Assembly (NCBI RefSeq): GCF_000430045.1
Contig: NZ_KE387023.1
Coordinates: 1,611,391-1,652,090 of the forward strand
From: Calidithermus chliarophilus DSM 9957
GTDB taxonomy: Bacteria > Deinococcota > Deinococci > Deinococcales > Thermaceae
Reading direction: 5' to 3'
Length of the DNA stretch: 40,700 nucleotides
Every line of letters starts with the position of its first letter. The first letter of the stretch is position 1. The notes beneath the pieces are model-generated. The model made no database searches. It was not told the origin of the DNA and saw only the letters and a program-made list of their open reading frames with translations. Positions 1-9,071 of this stretch are shown here, in pieces. A program made the position numbers and the translations under genes.

Positions 1-104
1 CTTCCGATCTCGCCGCGCCCCGCCGCGACCGCGAAGACGGCCGTCCCCGCCGCCGCTCGGCCGTGCGCCGCAGCGGGGGTGGCACCCGTGAGGGGGGTGA
101 ATAA
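1..104 (+). CDS. rpsC: 30S ribosomal protein S3, C-terminal end (partial)
   Basis: The reading frame that starts at base 3 is open from the window edge to TAA at 102-104 and encodes an Arg/Gly-rich tail ending in REGGE. S3 normally precedes L16 in the S10 operon and has a basic, poorly conserved C-terminal tail, so position and composition both fit. The gene is cut by the window edge and only about 34 codons are visible. L16 starts three bases after the stop, so the two are co-transcribed. The call rests mainly on synteny, because the tail itself is not diagnostic. Confidence 0.8.
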   Translation, partial: SDLAAPRRDREDGRPRRRSAVRRSGGGTREGGE

Positions 105-107
105 GCC

Positions 108-533
108 ATGCTGATGCCCAAGCGCATGAAGTACCGCAAGGCCCACCGCGGCCGCATGGCCGGGGCCGCCAAGGGCGGCGACTACGTGGCCTTCGGCGAG
201 TGGGGCCTGGTGACCACCGAACCCGGGTGGATCACCGCCCAGCAGATCGAAGCCGCCCGTGTGGCCATGGTGCGCCACTTCCGCCGCGGCGGGAAGATCT
301 TCATCCGCATCTTCCCCGACAAGCCCTTCACCAAGAAGCCCCTGGAAGTCCGAATGGGTAAGGGTAAGGGTAACGTCGAAGGCTACGTGGCCGTGGTCAA
401 GCCCGGCCGGGTGATGTTCGAGGTGGCGGGCGTGACCGAGGAGCAGGCCCGCGAGGCGCTGCGCCTGGCCGGCCATAAGCTCCCGGTGCTGACGAAGGTG
501 GTGAGACGCGATGCCTACGATGAAGCTCAGTGA
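108..533 (+). CDS. rplP: 50S ribosomal protein L16
   Basis: This 141-residue protein begins [17 protein letters not shown], the conserved L16 N-terminus, and keeps the GKGKG segment near residues 83-87 that reaches the peptidyl-transferase/A-site region. L16 binds 23S rRNA late in 50S assembly and helps position A-site tRNA. The length is normal for the family. The start is fixed by homology and by the 3-nt gap to rpsC. The 3' end overlaps the next start by about 20 bases, which indicates translational coupling with L29. Confidence 0.97.
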   Translation: MLMPKRMKYRKAHRGRMAGAAKGGDYVAFGEWGLVTTEPGWITAQQIEAARVAMVRHFRRGGKIFIRIFPDKPFTKKPLEVRMGKGKGNVEGYVAVVKPGRVMFEVAGVTEEQAREALRLAGHKLPVLTKVVRRDAYDEAQ

Positions 534-708
534 GATCCGCAAGCTCTCGGTGGCCGACCTGCAGAAGGAGGTGGCCGCCCGCAAGAAGGAGCTCATGGAG
601 CTGCGCTTCCAGGCTTCCATCGGCCAGCTCGACAAGAACCACCGCGTGCGGGAGACCAAGCGCGAGATCGCCCGGCTCCTCACCGTCCTGACGGAGAAGC
701 AGAAGTAG
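511..708 (+). CDS. rpmC: 50S ribosomal protein L29
   Basis: The short helical protein contains [12 protein letters not shown] followed by a basic helix, the L29 signature. L29 lies by the polypeptide exit tunnel, where it contacts signal recognition particle and trigger factor. Two starts are possible. ATG at 511 ([10 protein letters not shown]) has a purine-rich GGTGAG 8-9 bases upstream, while ATG at 520 (MKLSEIR) matches the N-terminus of Thermus L29. I give the longer form but consider 520 equally likely. The gene lies between rplP and an untranslated spacer, and is the last gene before a hairpin and an internal promoter. Confidence 0.95.
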   Translation: MPTMKLSEIRKLSVADLQKEVAARKKELMELRFQASIGQLDKNHRVRETKREIARLLTVLTEKQK

Positions 709-714
709 CTCGCG

Positions 715-733
715 GCCCCCGCCCAGCGGGGGC
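715..733 (+). terminator. GC hairpin after rpmC (possible attenuator)
   Basis: GCCCCCGC and GCGGGGGC form a perfect 8-bp stem around a 3-nt loop, starting six bases after the L29 stop. No T-run follows, so it is not a textbook intrinsic terminator. It could pause or partly stop transcription, or protect the upstream mRNA 3' end. A promoter-like pair begins eight bases downstream, so the two together may reset expression at this point in the operon. Confidence 0.45.
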
Positions 734-740
734 GCGGCCC

Positions 741-769
741 TTGGCGGCCAGGCAGCGTTGGTGTATACT
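741..769 (+). promoter_or_regulatory. Internal operon promoter upstream of rpsQ
   Basis: TTGGCG (741-746) and TATACT (764-769) are separated by exactly 17 bp and form a good housekeeping-type promoter. Transcription would begin near 776 and give a leader of about 77 nt before rpsQ, which has a strong AAAGGAG site. The neighbouring ribosomal genes mostly abut or overlap, so this 144-nt spacer is unusual. The promoter call is sequence-based inference. Confidence 0.55.
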
Positions 770-852
770 CGCCATTTGGACTGCTTGGGTCGCCCCTTTC
801 CTGCAGGGCAGAGTGCGGCCTGTGGCTCTTGAAATAAAGGAGAAGATCGAGG

Positions 853-1146
853 ATGCCGAAGAAAAGCCTGACCGGCGTGGTGGTCAGCGACAAGATGGAG
901 AAGACCGTCGCTGTCCTGGTGGAGCGCCAGTTCCCCCACCCCATTTACGGCAAGGTGATCAAGCGCTCCAAGAAGTACCTCGCCCACGACGAAAAGGGCG
1001 AGTACAAGCTGGGCGACGTGGTCGAGATCCGGGAGTCCCGCCCGATGTCGGCCCGCAAGCGCTTCACCGTGGTCAAGAAGGTCGAGGAAGGCCGGATGGA
1101 CCTGATCGAGCGTTACCTGCTGCGCAAGGAGCGTGGTAAGGCATGA
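853..1146 (+). CDS. rpsQ: 30S ribosomal protein S17
   Basis: This 97-residue protein begins [18 protein letters not shown] and contains [19 protein letters not shown], both diagnostic of S17. S17 is an early-binding OB-fold protein that organises the 5' domain of 16S rRNA. The start at 853 follows AAAGGAGAAG at suitable distance. It is the first gene after the internal promoter, and its last four bases (ATGA) overlap the start of rplN. It carries a C-terminal helix, as Thermus S17 does, and is longer than the E. coli protein. Confidence 0.97.
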   Translation: MPKKSLTGVVVSDKMEKTVAVLVERQFPHPIYGKVIKRSKKYLAHDEKGEYKLGDVVEIRESRPMSARKRFTVVKKVEEGRMDLIERYLLRKERGKA

Positions 1147-1511
1147 TCCAGAACGAGACCGTACTCGACGTAGCCGACAACACCGGAGCCCGCAAGATCG
1201 CGGCCATCCGCATCATGGGGGGCTCCAACCGCAAGTACGCCAGCGTGGGCGACATCATCGTGGCTTCGGTCAAGGAGGCCATCCCGCGCGGCATGGTCAA
1301 GGAGGGCGAGGTGGTCAAGGCCGTGGTGGTGCGCACCGCCAAGGAGATCCGCCGCGCCGACGGCAGCACCATCCGCTTCGACACCAACGCTGCCGTGATC
1401 ATCAACAACCAGAACGAGCCCCGCGGCACGCGCGTGTTCGGCCCGGTGGCCCGTGAGCTGCGCGAGCGCGGCTTCATGAAGATCGTCTCCTTGGCCCCCG
1501 AGGTGCTGTGA
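1143..1511 (+). CDS. rplN: 50S ribosomal protein L14
   Basis: The 122-residue sequence begins [18 protein letters not shown] and contains [14 protein letters not shown] and a C-terminal SLAPEVL, the classic L14 pattern and exact usual length. L14 binds 23S rRNA at the subunit interface, near L19 and bridges to 16S rRNA. The start overlaps the rpsQ stop in ATGA, and the stop overlaps the rplX start in TGATG, so expression is coupled on both sides. Nothing unusual is visible. Confidence 0.98.
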   Translation: MIQNETVLDVADNTGARKIAAIRIMGGSNRKYASVGDIIVASVKEAIPRGMVKEGEVVKAVVVRTAKEIRRADGSTIRFDTNAAVIINNQNEPRGTRVFGPVARELRERGFMKIVSLAPEVL

Positions 1512-1900
1512 TGGAAAAGGCCAAGCTTCATGTGAAGAAGGGGGACACCGTCCTGGTGATCTCCGGCAGCAAGGACCGCACCGACCCCAAGACCGGCGAG
1601 TTCAAGCCCGGCATCAAGGGCAAGACCGGCAAGGTGCTGGCGGTCAACCCCAAGGAACAGACCGTGGTGGTGGAGGGGATCAACATCATCAAGCGCGCCG
1701 TGCGCCCCAACCCCCGCAACCCCCAGGGCGGCTTCGTGGAGAAGGAAGGCCCGCTGCACGTCTCCAAGGTGATGCCGGTCTGCCCGAGCTGCGGCAAGCC
1801 CACCCGCGTGCGCAAGAAGGAAGTCACCGAGAACGGCAAGACCCGCCGCGTCCGCGTGTGCGTGAGCTGCGGGGGCGCCTTGGACGTGAAGGAGAAGTGA
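1511..1900 (+). CDS. rplX: 50S ribosomal protein L24 with zinc-ribbon-like C-terminus
   Basis: L24 initiates 50S assembly by binding the 5' end of 23S rRNA. I chose ATG 1511 in the TGATG overlap with rplN rather than the GTG just before it. The protein (129 residues) has the KOW-type start [13 protein letters not shown] and the [21 protein letters not shown] segment. An insert near residues 21-35 (acidic/basic, [11 protein letters not shown]) is absent from T. thermophilus L24 as I recall it. The C-terminus has paired cysteines (C91, C94, C117, C120), as in Thermus L24, and so may bind zinc. This contrasts with the cysteine-poor S14 and S4 encoded nearby. Confidence 0.96.
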   Translation: MEKAKLHVKKGDTVLVISGSKDRTDPKTGEFKPGIKGKTGKVLAVNPKEQTVVVEGINIIKRAVRPNPRNPQGGFVEKEGPLHVSKVMPVCPSCGKPTRVRKKEVTENGKTRRVRVCVSCGGALDVKEK

Positions 1901-1901
1901 G

Positions 1902-2450
1902 ATGGCGCTCGAGGTTTACCTGCGCAACAAGTACAAGACCGAGGTCGTCCCCGAGCTGATGAAGCGCTTCGGCTACGACAACGTGATGGCGGTGCCGCGC
2001 CTGGTGAAGGTCGTGGTCAACCAGGCCCTGGGCGAAGCCAAGGAGGACAGCCGCATCCTGGAGAAGGCCGGGCAGGAGCTCGCGCTCATCACCGGCCAGA
2101 AGCCGGCCATCACCCGCGCCAAGAAGTCGATCTCCAACTTCAAGCTGCGCCAGGGCATGCCCATCGGCCTGCGGGTGACGCTGCGCAACGACCGCATGTG
2201 GATCTTCCTCGAGAAGCTCCTCACCGTCGGCCTGCCCCGCATCCGCGACTTCCGCGGCATCAACCCGGGCGGCTTCGACGGGCGCGGCAACTACAACCTG
2301 GGGCTGCGCGAACAGGCGATTTTCCCCGAGATCACCTTCGACATGGTCGACGCCGTGCGCGGCATGGACATCGCCGTCGTGACCACCGCCAAGACCGACG
2401 AAGAGGCGCGGGCGCTGCTCGAGCTGCTGGGCTTCCCGTTCCGCAAGTGA
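1902..2450 (+). CDS. rplE: 50S ribosomal protein L5
   Basis: The 182-residue protein has the L5 blocks [20 protein letters not shown] and [20 protein letters not shown]5 binds 5S rRNA with L18 and contacts the P-site tRNA and the small subunit (bridge B1b). The start follows the rplX stop by one base. Length matches Thermus L5 (182). It is followed by a strong GAGAGGAGG site and then rpsN, so it lies in the tightly packed part of the cluster. Confidence 0.98.
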   Translation: MALEVYLRNKYKTEVVPELMKRFGYDNVMAVPRLVKVVVNQALGEAKEDSRILEKAGQELALITGQKPAITRAKKSISNFKLRQGMPIGLRVTLRNDRMWIFLEKLLTVGLPRIRDFRGINPGGFDGRGNYNLGLREQAIFPEITFDMVDAVRGMDIAVVTTAKTDEEARALLELLGFPFRK

Positions 2451-2466
2451 GAGAGGAGGTGAGTTA

Positions 2467-2736
2467 ATGGCGAAGAAATCGCAAGTCGAGAAGATGAAGC
2501 GCAAGCAGAAGACCGTCGCCAAGTACGCCGCCAAGCGGGCCGCGCTCAAGGCCGCCGGGGACTGGGCCGCGCTGGCCGAGCTGCCCCGCGACGCCAGCCC
2601 CACCCGCCACAAGAACCGCTGCGCGTTCACCGGCCGGGCCAAGGGCTACATCCGCTACTTCGGCATCAGCCGCATCCAGCTGCGGGAGATGGCCCACAGG
2701 GGGCTCCTGCCCGGCGTGAAGAAGGCTAGCTGGTAA
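2467..2736 (+). CDS. rpsN: 30S ribosomal protein S14, zinc-independent 89-residue form
   Basis: The protein ends [11 protein letters not shown]-like ([11 protein letters not shown]) and contains [13 protein letters not shown] and [15 protein letters not shown], so it is S14, which binds the 3' head domain of 16S rRNA. It is 89 residues with a single cysteine. The T. thermophilus S14 has 61 residues and a four-cysteine zinc site. This one matches the longer cysteine-poor class, like the zinc-independent S14 paralogue of Bacillus. It sits at the normal operon position, so it appears to have replaced the zinc form rather than supplement it, unless a second copy lies elsewhere. Start has GAGGTGAG upstream. 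Confidence 0.96.
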   Translation: MAKKSQVEKMKRKQKTVAKYAAKRAALKAAGDWAALAELPRDASPTRHKNRCAFTGRAKGYIRYFGISRIQLREMAHRGLLPGVKKASW

Positions 2737-2904
2737 AGGTGGTCTGGCCGGTCGGAGGCTTTGCTCCGAAACCGCAGGCCAACCAAGCCCACGAGCCGGA
2801 GGGGTTACCCAAGTCGCACGGTTGAGCGCAAACGGCTCAAGACCTGACTTGCGGGGCAGACCCGCCAAGACAAGCTCCGCTCGGGGTGTAAGAGGAGAGG
2901 AAGA
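2737..2904 (+). other. Structured spacer between rpsN and rpsH
   Basis: This 168-nt spacer has no gene. It contains TCGGAG/CTCCGA (2752-2769) and TTGAGC/GCTCAA (2822-2840) hairpins, a weaker CTTG-CGGG type stem around 2849-2866, and then a purine-rich GAGGAGAGG site for rpsH. It could be a leader for translational control or an mRNA-processing site. I see no good promoter pair in it, and no known r-protein binding motif that I can name with confidence. Confidence 0.4.
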
Positions 2905-3300
2905 ATGTACAGCGATCCTATTGCCGACATGTTGACCCGGATCCGCAACGGTCTGACGGTCCACAAGGAGAGCGTGGAGGTGCCTGCTTCGAAGTTCAAG
3001 GAGCAGATCGCCCAGCTCCTGGTGCGCGAGGGCTACCTCAAGGGCCTCGAGCGCGTCGAGGTCGAGGGCAAGCCCTACCTGCGCCTGATCCTCAAGTACG
3101 GCCCCCGCCGTGAGAAGGTCATCCAGCACATCCAGCGCGTCAGCCGCCCCGGCCGGCGCGTCTACGTCAACGCCGAGAACGTGCCCGTGGTGCGCAAGGG
3201 CCTGGGCACGGCCATCATCTCGACCTCCAAGGGTGTGCTCGTGGACCGCGAAGCCCGCAGGCTGGGCGTGGGCGGCGAAATCATCTGCGAGGTGTGGTAA
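2905..3300 (+). CDS. rpsH: 30S ribosomal protein S8
   Basis: The 131-residue protein starts MYSDPIADMLTRIRNG and ends GVLVDREARRLGVGGEIICEVW, both nearly invariant in S8. S8 binds helix 21 of 16S rRNA and, in E. coli, represses the spc operon by binding the rplE mRNA region. It has a well-placed GAGGAGAGG upstream. It is isolated between two structured spacers instead of abutting its neighbours, which is atypical for spc operons. Confidence 0.98.
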   Translation: MYSDPIADMLTRIRNGLTVHKESVEVPASKFKEQIAQLLVREGYLKGLERVEVEGKPYLRLILKYGPRREKVIQHIQRVSRPGRRVYVNAENVPVVRKGLGTAIISTSKGVLVDREARRLGVGGEIICEVW

Positions 3301-3406
3301 TCGAGACCCCAAACCAGCTGATTTGGGGCCGGCCCGAAGTTGACACCAACTGCCGAACGAGACCGTCGCGCTTGTTCGGGGGCCCCCAGAAGGAGAAATA
3401 AAAGCC
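3301..3406 (+). other. Structured spacer between rpsH and rplF
   Basis: Three perfect stems lie in 106 nt: CCCCAAA/TTTGGGG (3307-3328), AGTTG/CAACT with a four-base loop (3338-3351), and CCGAAC/GTTCGG (3353-3379). None is followed by a T-run, so terminators are unlikely. An AGAAGGAGAAA ribosome site precedes rplF. A role in mRNA stability or translational control is inferred only from structure. Confidence 0.45.
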
Positions 3407-3946
3407 ATGTCTCGAATTGGTAAACAAGCCATCCCCCTGCCCAAGGGCGTGACCGTGGAAGTGGCCTATGCCAACGTCAAGGTCAAGGGCCCCAAGGGCG
3501 AGAACACCGTTGCCGTCGACCCCGAGCTCAAGGTGAGCGTCGCAGACGGCAGCGTCAAGGTCGAGCGCCCCACCGACCAGCGCCGCCACAGGAGCCTGCA
3601 CGGCCTCACCCGCACCCTCATCGCCAACGCGGTCAAGGGCGTGGCCGAGGGCTACAGCCGCGAGATGCTGATCAAGGGCATCGGTTACCGCGCCAAGCTC
3701 GCCGGCAAGAACCTCGAGCTCACCGTCGGCTACAGCCACCCGGTGGTCGTCGAGCCCCCGCAGGGCATCACCTTCGAGGTGCCCGAGCCCACCAAGGTGG
3801 TCATCCGCGGCATCGACAAGCAGCTCGTGGGCCAGACTGCGGCCAACCTGCGCTCGATCCGCAAGCCCAGCGCCTACCACGAGAAGGGCATCTACTACGC
3901 CGACGAGCCCATCAAGCTCAAGCCCGGCAAGACCGGCACCAAGTAA
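3407..3946 (+). CDS. rplF: 50S ribosomal protein L6
   Basis: The 179-residue protein begins MSRIGKQAIPLPKGV and has LHGLTRTLIANAVKGV and VGQTAANLRSIRKP near the C-terminus, typical of L6 with its two tandem alpha/beta domains. L6 lies near the L7/L12 stalk base and the sarcin-ricin loop. Its start is supported by AGAAGGAGAA. Twelve bases separate it from rplR, where a GGAGGATGAG site lies. Confidence 0.98.
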   Translation: MSRIGKQAIPLPKGVTVEVAYANVKVKGPKGENTVAVDPELKVSVADGSVKVERPTDQRRHRSLHGLTRTLIANAVKGVAEGYSREMLIKGIGYRAKLAGKNLELTVGYSHPVVVEPPQGITFEVPEPTKVVIRGIDKQLVGQTAANLRSIRKPSAYHEKGIYYADEPIKLKPGKTGTK

Positions 3947-3958
3947 GGAGGATGAGCC

Positions 3959-4297
3959 ATGTCCAAACTCTCCACTGCTGATCGCCGCAAGTTCCGCGTG
4001 CGCAATGCGGTCAAGGCTTCGGGACGGCTCCGCCTGTCGGTCTTCCGCAGCCTCCAGCACATCTACGCGCAGATCATCGACGACTCCAAGGGCGTGACCC
4101 TGGCCTCGGCCTCGAGCAAGGCCCTGGGCCTCACCGGCAACAAGACCGAGGTGGCCAAGAAGGTGGGCGAGGCCCTCGCCAAGGCCGCCAAGGAGAAAGG
4201 CATCACCCAGGTGGTCTTCGACCGCGGCGCTTACAAGTACCACGGCCGGGTCAAGGCGCTGGCCGACGGCGCCCGCGAGGGCGGTTTGGAGTTCTAA
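3959..4297 (+). CDS. rplR: 50S ribosomal protein L18
   Basis: This 112-residue protein has [18 protein letters not shown] and [24 protein letters not shown], the L18 signatures. L18 carries 5S rRNA into the large subunit together with L5. Start ATG at 3959 follows AAGGAGGATGAG. Its stop is followed at once by a heptad-repeat spacer before rpsE. Length is close to Thermus L18. Confidence 0.97.
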   Translation: MSKLSTADRRKFRVRNAVKASGRLRLSVFRSLQHIYAQIIDDSKGVTLASASSKALGLTGNKTEVAKKVGEALAKAAKEKGITQVVFDRGAYKYHGRVKALADGAREGGLEF

Positions 4298-4298
4298 C

Positions 4299-4368
4299 GC
4301 CGAGGGTCGAGCGTCCAGGGTTAACGGCCGACGGAAGGCGCTAGACCCCAGACCCTCGACACCCGACG
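4299..4368 (+). repeat. Heptad-repeat spacer with long stem (rplR-rpsE)
   Basis: The spacer parses into ten consecutive 7-mers, including GTCGAGC, GTCCAGG, GCCGACG, CTAGACC, CCAGACC and CTCGACA. CGAGGGTC near the 5' end and GACCCTCG near 4353-4360 form an 8-bp stem that encloses most of it. It is the same kind of array that fills the intergenic gaps after 11.9 kb, here inside the spc operon. The function is unknown. Confidence 0.6.
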
Positions 4369-4385
4369 CGCTGAAGGAGCAGATA

Positions 4386-4859
4386 ATGCCCGAGACCGAT
4401 TTCGAAGAAAAAATGATCGTGGTACGCCGCACCGCCAAGACCTACCAGGGCGGCCGCCGCTTCCGCTTCGGGGCGCTGGTCGTGGTGGGCGACCGCCAGG
4501 GCCGGGTGGGCCTGGGCCTGGGCAAGGCCAAGGAAGTGCCCATCGCGGTGCAGAAGGCCCAGAACTACGCCCGTCGCTCGCTGGTCGAGGTCCCCCTGCA
4601 GGGCGGCACCATCCCCCACGAGATCCAGGTGACCCACGGCTCCTCCACCATCCTGCTGCGCCCGGCGGCCCCCGGCACCGGCGTGATCGCAGGCATGGTG
4701 CCCCGCGCCATCCTCGAGCTCGCCGGCGTCACCGACGTGCTCACCAAGGAGCTGGGCTCGCGCAACCCCGTCAACATCGCCTACGCCACCATGGAGGCGC
4801 TGCGCCAGCTCCAGACCTGGCAGGACGTCAAGCGCCTGCGCAAGGAGGAGGTGGCCTGA
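4386..4859 (+). CDS. rpsE: 30S ribosomal protein S5
   Basis: The 157-residue protein has [21 protein letters not shown] and the [19 protein letters not shown] segment, typical of S5, which sits at the mRNA entry side and affects decoding fidelity. An AAGGAGCAG site precedes the start. The stop overlaps the rpmD start in TGATG. The C-terminus is short compared with some homologues but in the normal range. Confidence 0.97.
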   Translation: MPETDFEEKMIVVRRTAKTYQGGRRFRFGALVVVGDRQGRVGLGLGKAKEVPIAVQKAQNYARRSLVEVPLQGGTIPHEIQVTHGSSTILLRPAAPGTGVIAGMVPRAILELAGVTDVLTKELGSRNPVNIAYATMEALRQLQTWQDVKRLRKEEVA

Positions 4860-5038
4860 TGGCGATCCGCGTCAAGCTGACCAAGAGCCCCATCGGCTAC
4901 CCCAAGGACCAGAAGGCCGCCCTCAAGGCCCTGGGCCTGACCAAGATGCACCGGGTGCGCGAGCTGGCCGACAACCCCGCCGTGCGGGGCCAGATCGCCA
5001 AGGTCGCCCACCTGGTCACTGTTGAGGAGGCCAAGTAA
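4859..5038 (+). CDS. rpmD: 50S ribosomal protein L30
   Basis: A 59-codon gene lies between overlapping starts and stops: ATG at 4859 overlaps the rpsE stop and TAA at 5036-5038 overlaps the rplO start. The product begins [18 protein letters not shown] and contains [20 protein letters not shown], the L30 signature. L30 binds 23S rRNA near the 5S-associated region. Length is usual for bacterial L30. Confidence 0.96.
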   Translation: MAIRVKLTKSPIGYPKDQKAALKALGLTKMHRVRELADNPAVRGQIAKVAHLVTVEEAK

Positions 5039-5514
5039 TGAAACTCTCCGACCTGCGCCCCAACCCGGGGGCCAACAAGAAGCGCAAGCGCGTCGCCCGC
5101 GGCCCCGGCTCCGGCCACGGCAAGACCGCCGGGCGCGGCCACAAGGGCCAGAAGTCCCGCTCGGGCGGCCTGAAGAACTCCAACCGCTTCGAGGGCGGGC
5201 GCTCGACCCTGCTCATGCGGCTGCCCAAGCGCGGCATGAGCGGCCAGGTGCCCGGCGAGATCAAGCGCGTGGAGTACCAGGTGGTCAACGTCGGCGCCAT
5301 CGCCAAGGCCTTTACCCAGGGCGAAGTCACCCCCGAGGCCCTGGCCGACGCCGGGCTGGTGCGCCCCGGCTACCCGGTGAAGGTGCTCGCCAACGGCGAG
5401 ATCGGCACCGCCCTGAAGGTGACGGCCCACAAGTTCTCCGCCGCCGCGGCCGAGAAGATCAAGGCCGCCGGGGGTGAGGCCATCGCCCTCGAGGGCAACA
5501 GCGAGGGAGCCTAA
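5038..5514 (+). CDS. rplO: 50S ribosomal protein L15
   Basis: The 158-residue product starts [18 protein letters not shown] and contains [21 protein letters not shown], the extended glycine/basic arm typical of L15, which threads into 23S rRNA. The start overlaps the rpmD stop by one base (TAATG). It ends one base before the secY start, the normal spc gene order. Confidence 0.97.
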   Translation: MKLSDLRPNPGANKKRKRVARGPGSGHGKTAGRGHKGQKSRSGGLKNSNRFEGGRSTLLMRLPKRGMSGQVPGEIKRVEYQVVNVGAIAKAFTQGEVTPEALADAGLVRPGYPVKVLANGEIGTALKVTAHKFSAAAAEKIKAAGGEAIALEGNSEGA

Positions 5515-5515
5515 C

Positions 5516-6841
<1,326 letters not shown>

Positions 6842-6845
6842 GTCT

Positions 6846-6876
6846 CCCGGCGGCGGGCGTGTAGTCCGCCGCCGGG
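6846..6876 (+). terminator. Strong GC stem-loop after secY
   Basis: CCCGGCGGCGG (6846-6856) and CCGCCGCCGGG (6866-6876) form a perfect 11-bp stem with a nine-base loop, four bases after the secY stop. It lacks a T-run, so it is either a Rho-assisted or partial terminator or an mRNA 3'-end stabiliser separating secY from adk-map. Confidence 0.5.
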
Positions 6877-6938
6877 GGCCCCGGGGCACGAGCTCGGGGA
6901 AGACCGGAGGCCGCACACTTTTCAGGGGAACATTCACT

Positions 6939-7517
6939 ATGGGCGAAGCGGTTATCTTCCTGGGACCGCCTGGGGCCGGAAAAGGCACCCAGGCCAAACG
7001 TCTGGCTGCCGAGAAGGGCTACCGCCAGCTCTCCACCGGCGATATCCTGCGCAGCCACATCGCCCGCGACACCGAGCTGGGCCGGAAGGTCGGGCCGATC
7101 CTGGACCGGGGCGATCTGGTGCCCGACGACCTGATCCTCGAGCTCGTCAAGGAAGAGATCGCCGCCATGCCCACCCCCAGGATCATCTTCGACGGCTTCC
7201 CGCGCACCTACGCCCAGGCCGAGGCCCTGGACCGGCTGCTGAAGGAGCTGGGCGTCGAGCTGCGCGGTGTGCTGCTGGTGGACGTGCCGCGCGAGGAGCT
7301 CATCAAGCGCCTGCTGGGCCGTGCCGAGGCCGAGGGGCGCTCCGACGACAACGAGGCCACCATCCGCAACCGCCTGGCGGTGTACGAGGAGAAGACCCAA
7401 CCCCTGGTCGAGTACTACGCCCGCACCGGCAGCCTCAAGGCCATCGACGGCCTGGGCAGCATGGACGAGGTGTGGGCCCGCATCCAGAGCGCCCTGAACA
7501 ACGGGCGCCTGCACTGA
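6939..7517 (+). CDS. adk: Adenylate kinase, short form
   Basis: Adenylate kinase interconverts ATP + AMP and 2 ADP. The 192-residue product has the P-loop GPPGAGKGT at 9-17, the AMP-site segment LSTGDILR, FDGFPRTYAQAEAL, and a short lid of the LLGRAEAEGRSDDNEATIRNRL type without the four-cysteine zinc lid. Thermus adenylate kinase is also of this short kind. It lies in the usual secY-adk-map order. A CAGGGGAA precedes the start with moderate spacing. Confidence 0.97.
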   Translation: MGEAVIFLGPPGAGKGTQAKRLAAEKGYRQLSTGDILRSHIARDTELGRKVGPILDRGDLVPDDLILELVKEEIAAMPTPRIIFDGFPRTYAQAEALDRLLKELGVELRGVLLVDVPREELIKRLLGRAEAEGRSDDNEATIRNRLAVYEEKTQPLVEYYARTGSLKAIDGLGSMDEVWARIQSALNNGRLH

Positions 7518-7530
7518 AGGAGACGGCGGC

Positions 7531-8304
7531 GTGGCGATCGTGATCAAAAGCCCCTGGGAGCTCGAGCGCATGGCCGAGACTGGCCGGCTGCACACCGAGA
7601 TCTTCGCCGAGCTCGAGCCCCTGATCCGCCCCGGCGTGACCACCCTGGAGCTCGAGCAGTTCGTCGCCCGGGCCATCAAGGAGCGCGGCGGGGTGGCCCC
7701 GCAGATGGGCTACCAGGGCACCTACCCCTTCGCCACCTGCATGTCGCTCAACGAGGTGGTGGTCCACGGCTTCCCCGGCAAGCGCCCGCTGAAGGAAGGC
7801 GACGTGCTCAAGGTGGACTTCGCCTTCACCTACCAGGGCTTCACCACCGACATGGCCCGCACCTACGCCATCGGCAAGGTCTCGCCCGAGGCCGAGAAGC
7901 TCATCCGCGTCACCGAGGAGGCCTTCTGGGCGGGGCTCGAGGTCATGAAGGCGGGCAACCGCACCGGCGACGTGGCGGCCACCGTGCAGCAGTACGTCGA
8001 GGGCCACGGCTTCTGGGTGGTGCGCGAGATGGTGGGCCACGGCGTGGGCCGTTCGATGCACGAAGACCCCCAGGTGCCCAACTTCGGCAAGGCCGGGCAG
8101 GGCCCCAAGCTGCGCCCGGGCATGACCCTGGCCTTCGAGCCAATGGTTACGCAATTCCCGGCCAAGGTGGTAATATTGGAGGATGGTTGGACGGCCAGCG
8201 CCGGCAAGGGCAACCTGGCCGCCCACTATGAAAACACCGTAGCGATCACCGAGGCCGGCCCAAGGCTCCTCACCGGGAGCCCGCGGTCGGTTGCGGCACG
8301 CTGA
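7531..8304 (+). CDS. map: Methionine aminopeptidase, type I
   Basis: The enzyme removes the initiator methionine from nascent proteins. GTG is the start, preceded by GAAGGAGAC. In the 257-residue product all catalytic residues of the E. coli enzyme are present at matching positions: H79 (VVVHGF), D96 and D107 (KVDFAF, TTDMAR), H170 ([11 protein letters not shown]), E203 (AFEPM) and E234 (HYENTVAIT), which hold two metal ions. It sits between adk and infA as in most bacteria. Its last codons run into a purine-rich stretch that supplies the infA ribosome site. Confidence 0.98.
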   Translation: MAIVIKSPWELERMAETGRLHTEIFAELEPLIRPGVTTLELEQFVARAIKERGGVAPQMGYQGTYPFATCMSLNEVVVHGFPGKRPLKEGDVLKVDFAFTYQGFTTDMARTYAIGKVSPEAEKLIRVTEEAFWAGLEVMKAGNRTGDVAATVQQYVEGHGFWVVREMVGHGVGRSMHEDPQVPNFGKAGQGPKLRPGMTLAFEPMVTQFPAKVVILEDGWTASAGKGNLAAHYENTVAITEAGPRLLTGSPRSVAAR

Positions 8305-8326
8305 GGGTGAGGGGAAGGAGAGGCGC

Positions 8327-8545
8327 TTGGCGAAGGACAAAGACACGATTCGGATGGAAGGGGTCATCTCGGAGGCCCTGCCCAACACCACCTTTAGGGT
8401 TCAGCTCGACAGCGGCCCCGAAATCCTGTGCTACATCTCGGGCAAGATGCGCATGAACTACATCCGCATCCTGCCGGGCGACCGGGTGGTGGTCGAGGTC
8501 ACCCCCTACGACCCGAGCCGGGGCAGGATCGTTTACAGGAAGTAG
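8327..8545 (+). CDS. infA: Translation initiation factor IF-1
   Basis: IF-1 occupies the A site of the 30S subunit during initiation. I choose TTG 8327 because it follows GGAAGGAGAG at five bases and gives 72 residues, the exact usual length; the longer in-frame ATG at 8291 would add 12 unconserved residues inside map. The product has [18 protein letters not shown] and [20 protein letters not shown], an OB-fold, and ends GRIVYRK. The order map-infA-rpmJ-rpsM is canonical. Confidence 0.97.
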   Translation: MAKDKDTIRMEGVISEALPNTTFRVQLDSGPEILCYISGKMRMNYIRILPGDRVVVEVTPYDPSRGRIVYRK

Positions 8546-8562
8546 CCCACGGAGGAGAGAGC

Positions 8563-8676
8563 ATGAAGGTCAGAGCGTCGGTCAAGAAAATCTGCGACAA
8601 GTGCAAGATCGTGAAGCGCCACGGTCGGGTCTTCGTGATCTGCGAGGAGCCCAAGCACAAGCAGCGGCAAGGTTAA
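8563..8676 (+). CDS. rpmJ: 50S ribosomal protein L36, zinc-binding form
   Basis: A 37-codon gene with GGAGGAGAG upstream encodes [21 protein letters not shown] and ends QRQG, the smallest ribosomal protein L36. C11, C14, C27 and H32 form the classic Cys3His zinc site, so the zinc form is retained here, unlike S14 and S4. It lies between infA and rpsM as usual. Confidence 0.97.
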   Translation: MKVRASVKKICDKCKIVKRHGRVFVICEEPKHKQRQG

Positions 8677-8690
8677 AGGAGAGAAGAGGA

Positions 8691-9071
8691 ATGGCTCGTA
8701 TTGCAGGCGTCGAAATCCCCCGCAACAAGCGCGTGGACATCGCCCTCACCTACATCTACGGCGTGGGCCCCCACCGCGCGAAGGAAGCCCTCGAGGCCAC
8801 CCAGATCGACCCCTCGGTGCGCGTGAAGGACCTCAGCGAGGCCGACGTGGCCAAGCTGCGCGAGCACATCGAGAACAGCTACAAGACCGAGGGCGAGCTG
8901 CGCGCCGAGGTCGCGGGCAACATCAAGCGCCTCATGGACATCGGCTGCTTCCGCGGCCTGCGTCACCGCCGCGGTCTGCCCGTGCGCGGCCAGCGCACCC
9001 GCACCAACGCCCGCACCCGCAAGGGCCCGCGCAAGACCGTGGCCGGCAAGAAGAAGGCCCCGCGCAAGTAA
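8691..9071 (+). CDS. rpsM: 30S ribosomal protein S13
   Basis: The start is ATG 8691 ([24 protein letters not shown]) after AAAGGAGAGAAGAGG; longer in-frame readings run into rpmJ. The 126-residue protein has [25 protein letters not shown]-type sequence and a lysine-rich tail. S13 lies in the 30S head and contacts P-site tRNA and L5. It is the first gene of the alpha-operon segment. A 215-nt spacer follows. Confidence 0.97.
   Translation: MARIAGVEIPRNKRVDIALTYIYGVGPHRAKEALEATQIDPSVRVKDLSEADVAKLREHIENSYKTEGELRAEVAGNIKRLMDIGCFRGLRHRRGLPVRGQRTRTNARTRKGPRKTVAGKKKAPRK

Noticed and set aside
5474-5515. Upstream start for secY at 5474
   Set aside because: It would overlap rplO by 41 bases and add 14 residues unlike any SecY N-terminus. 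ATG 5516 has a proper ribosome site.
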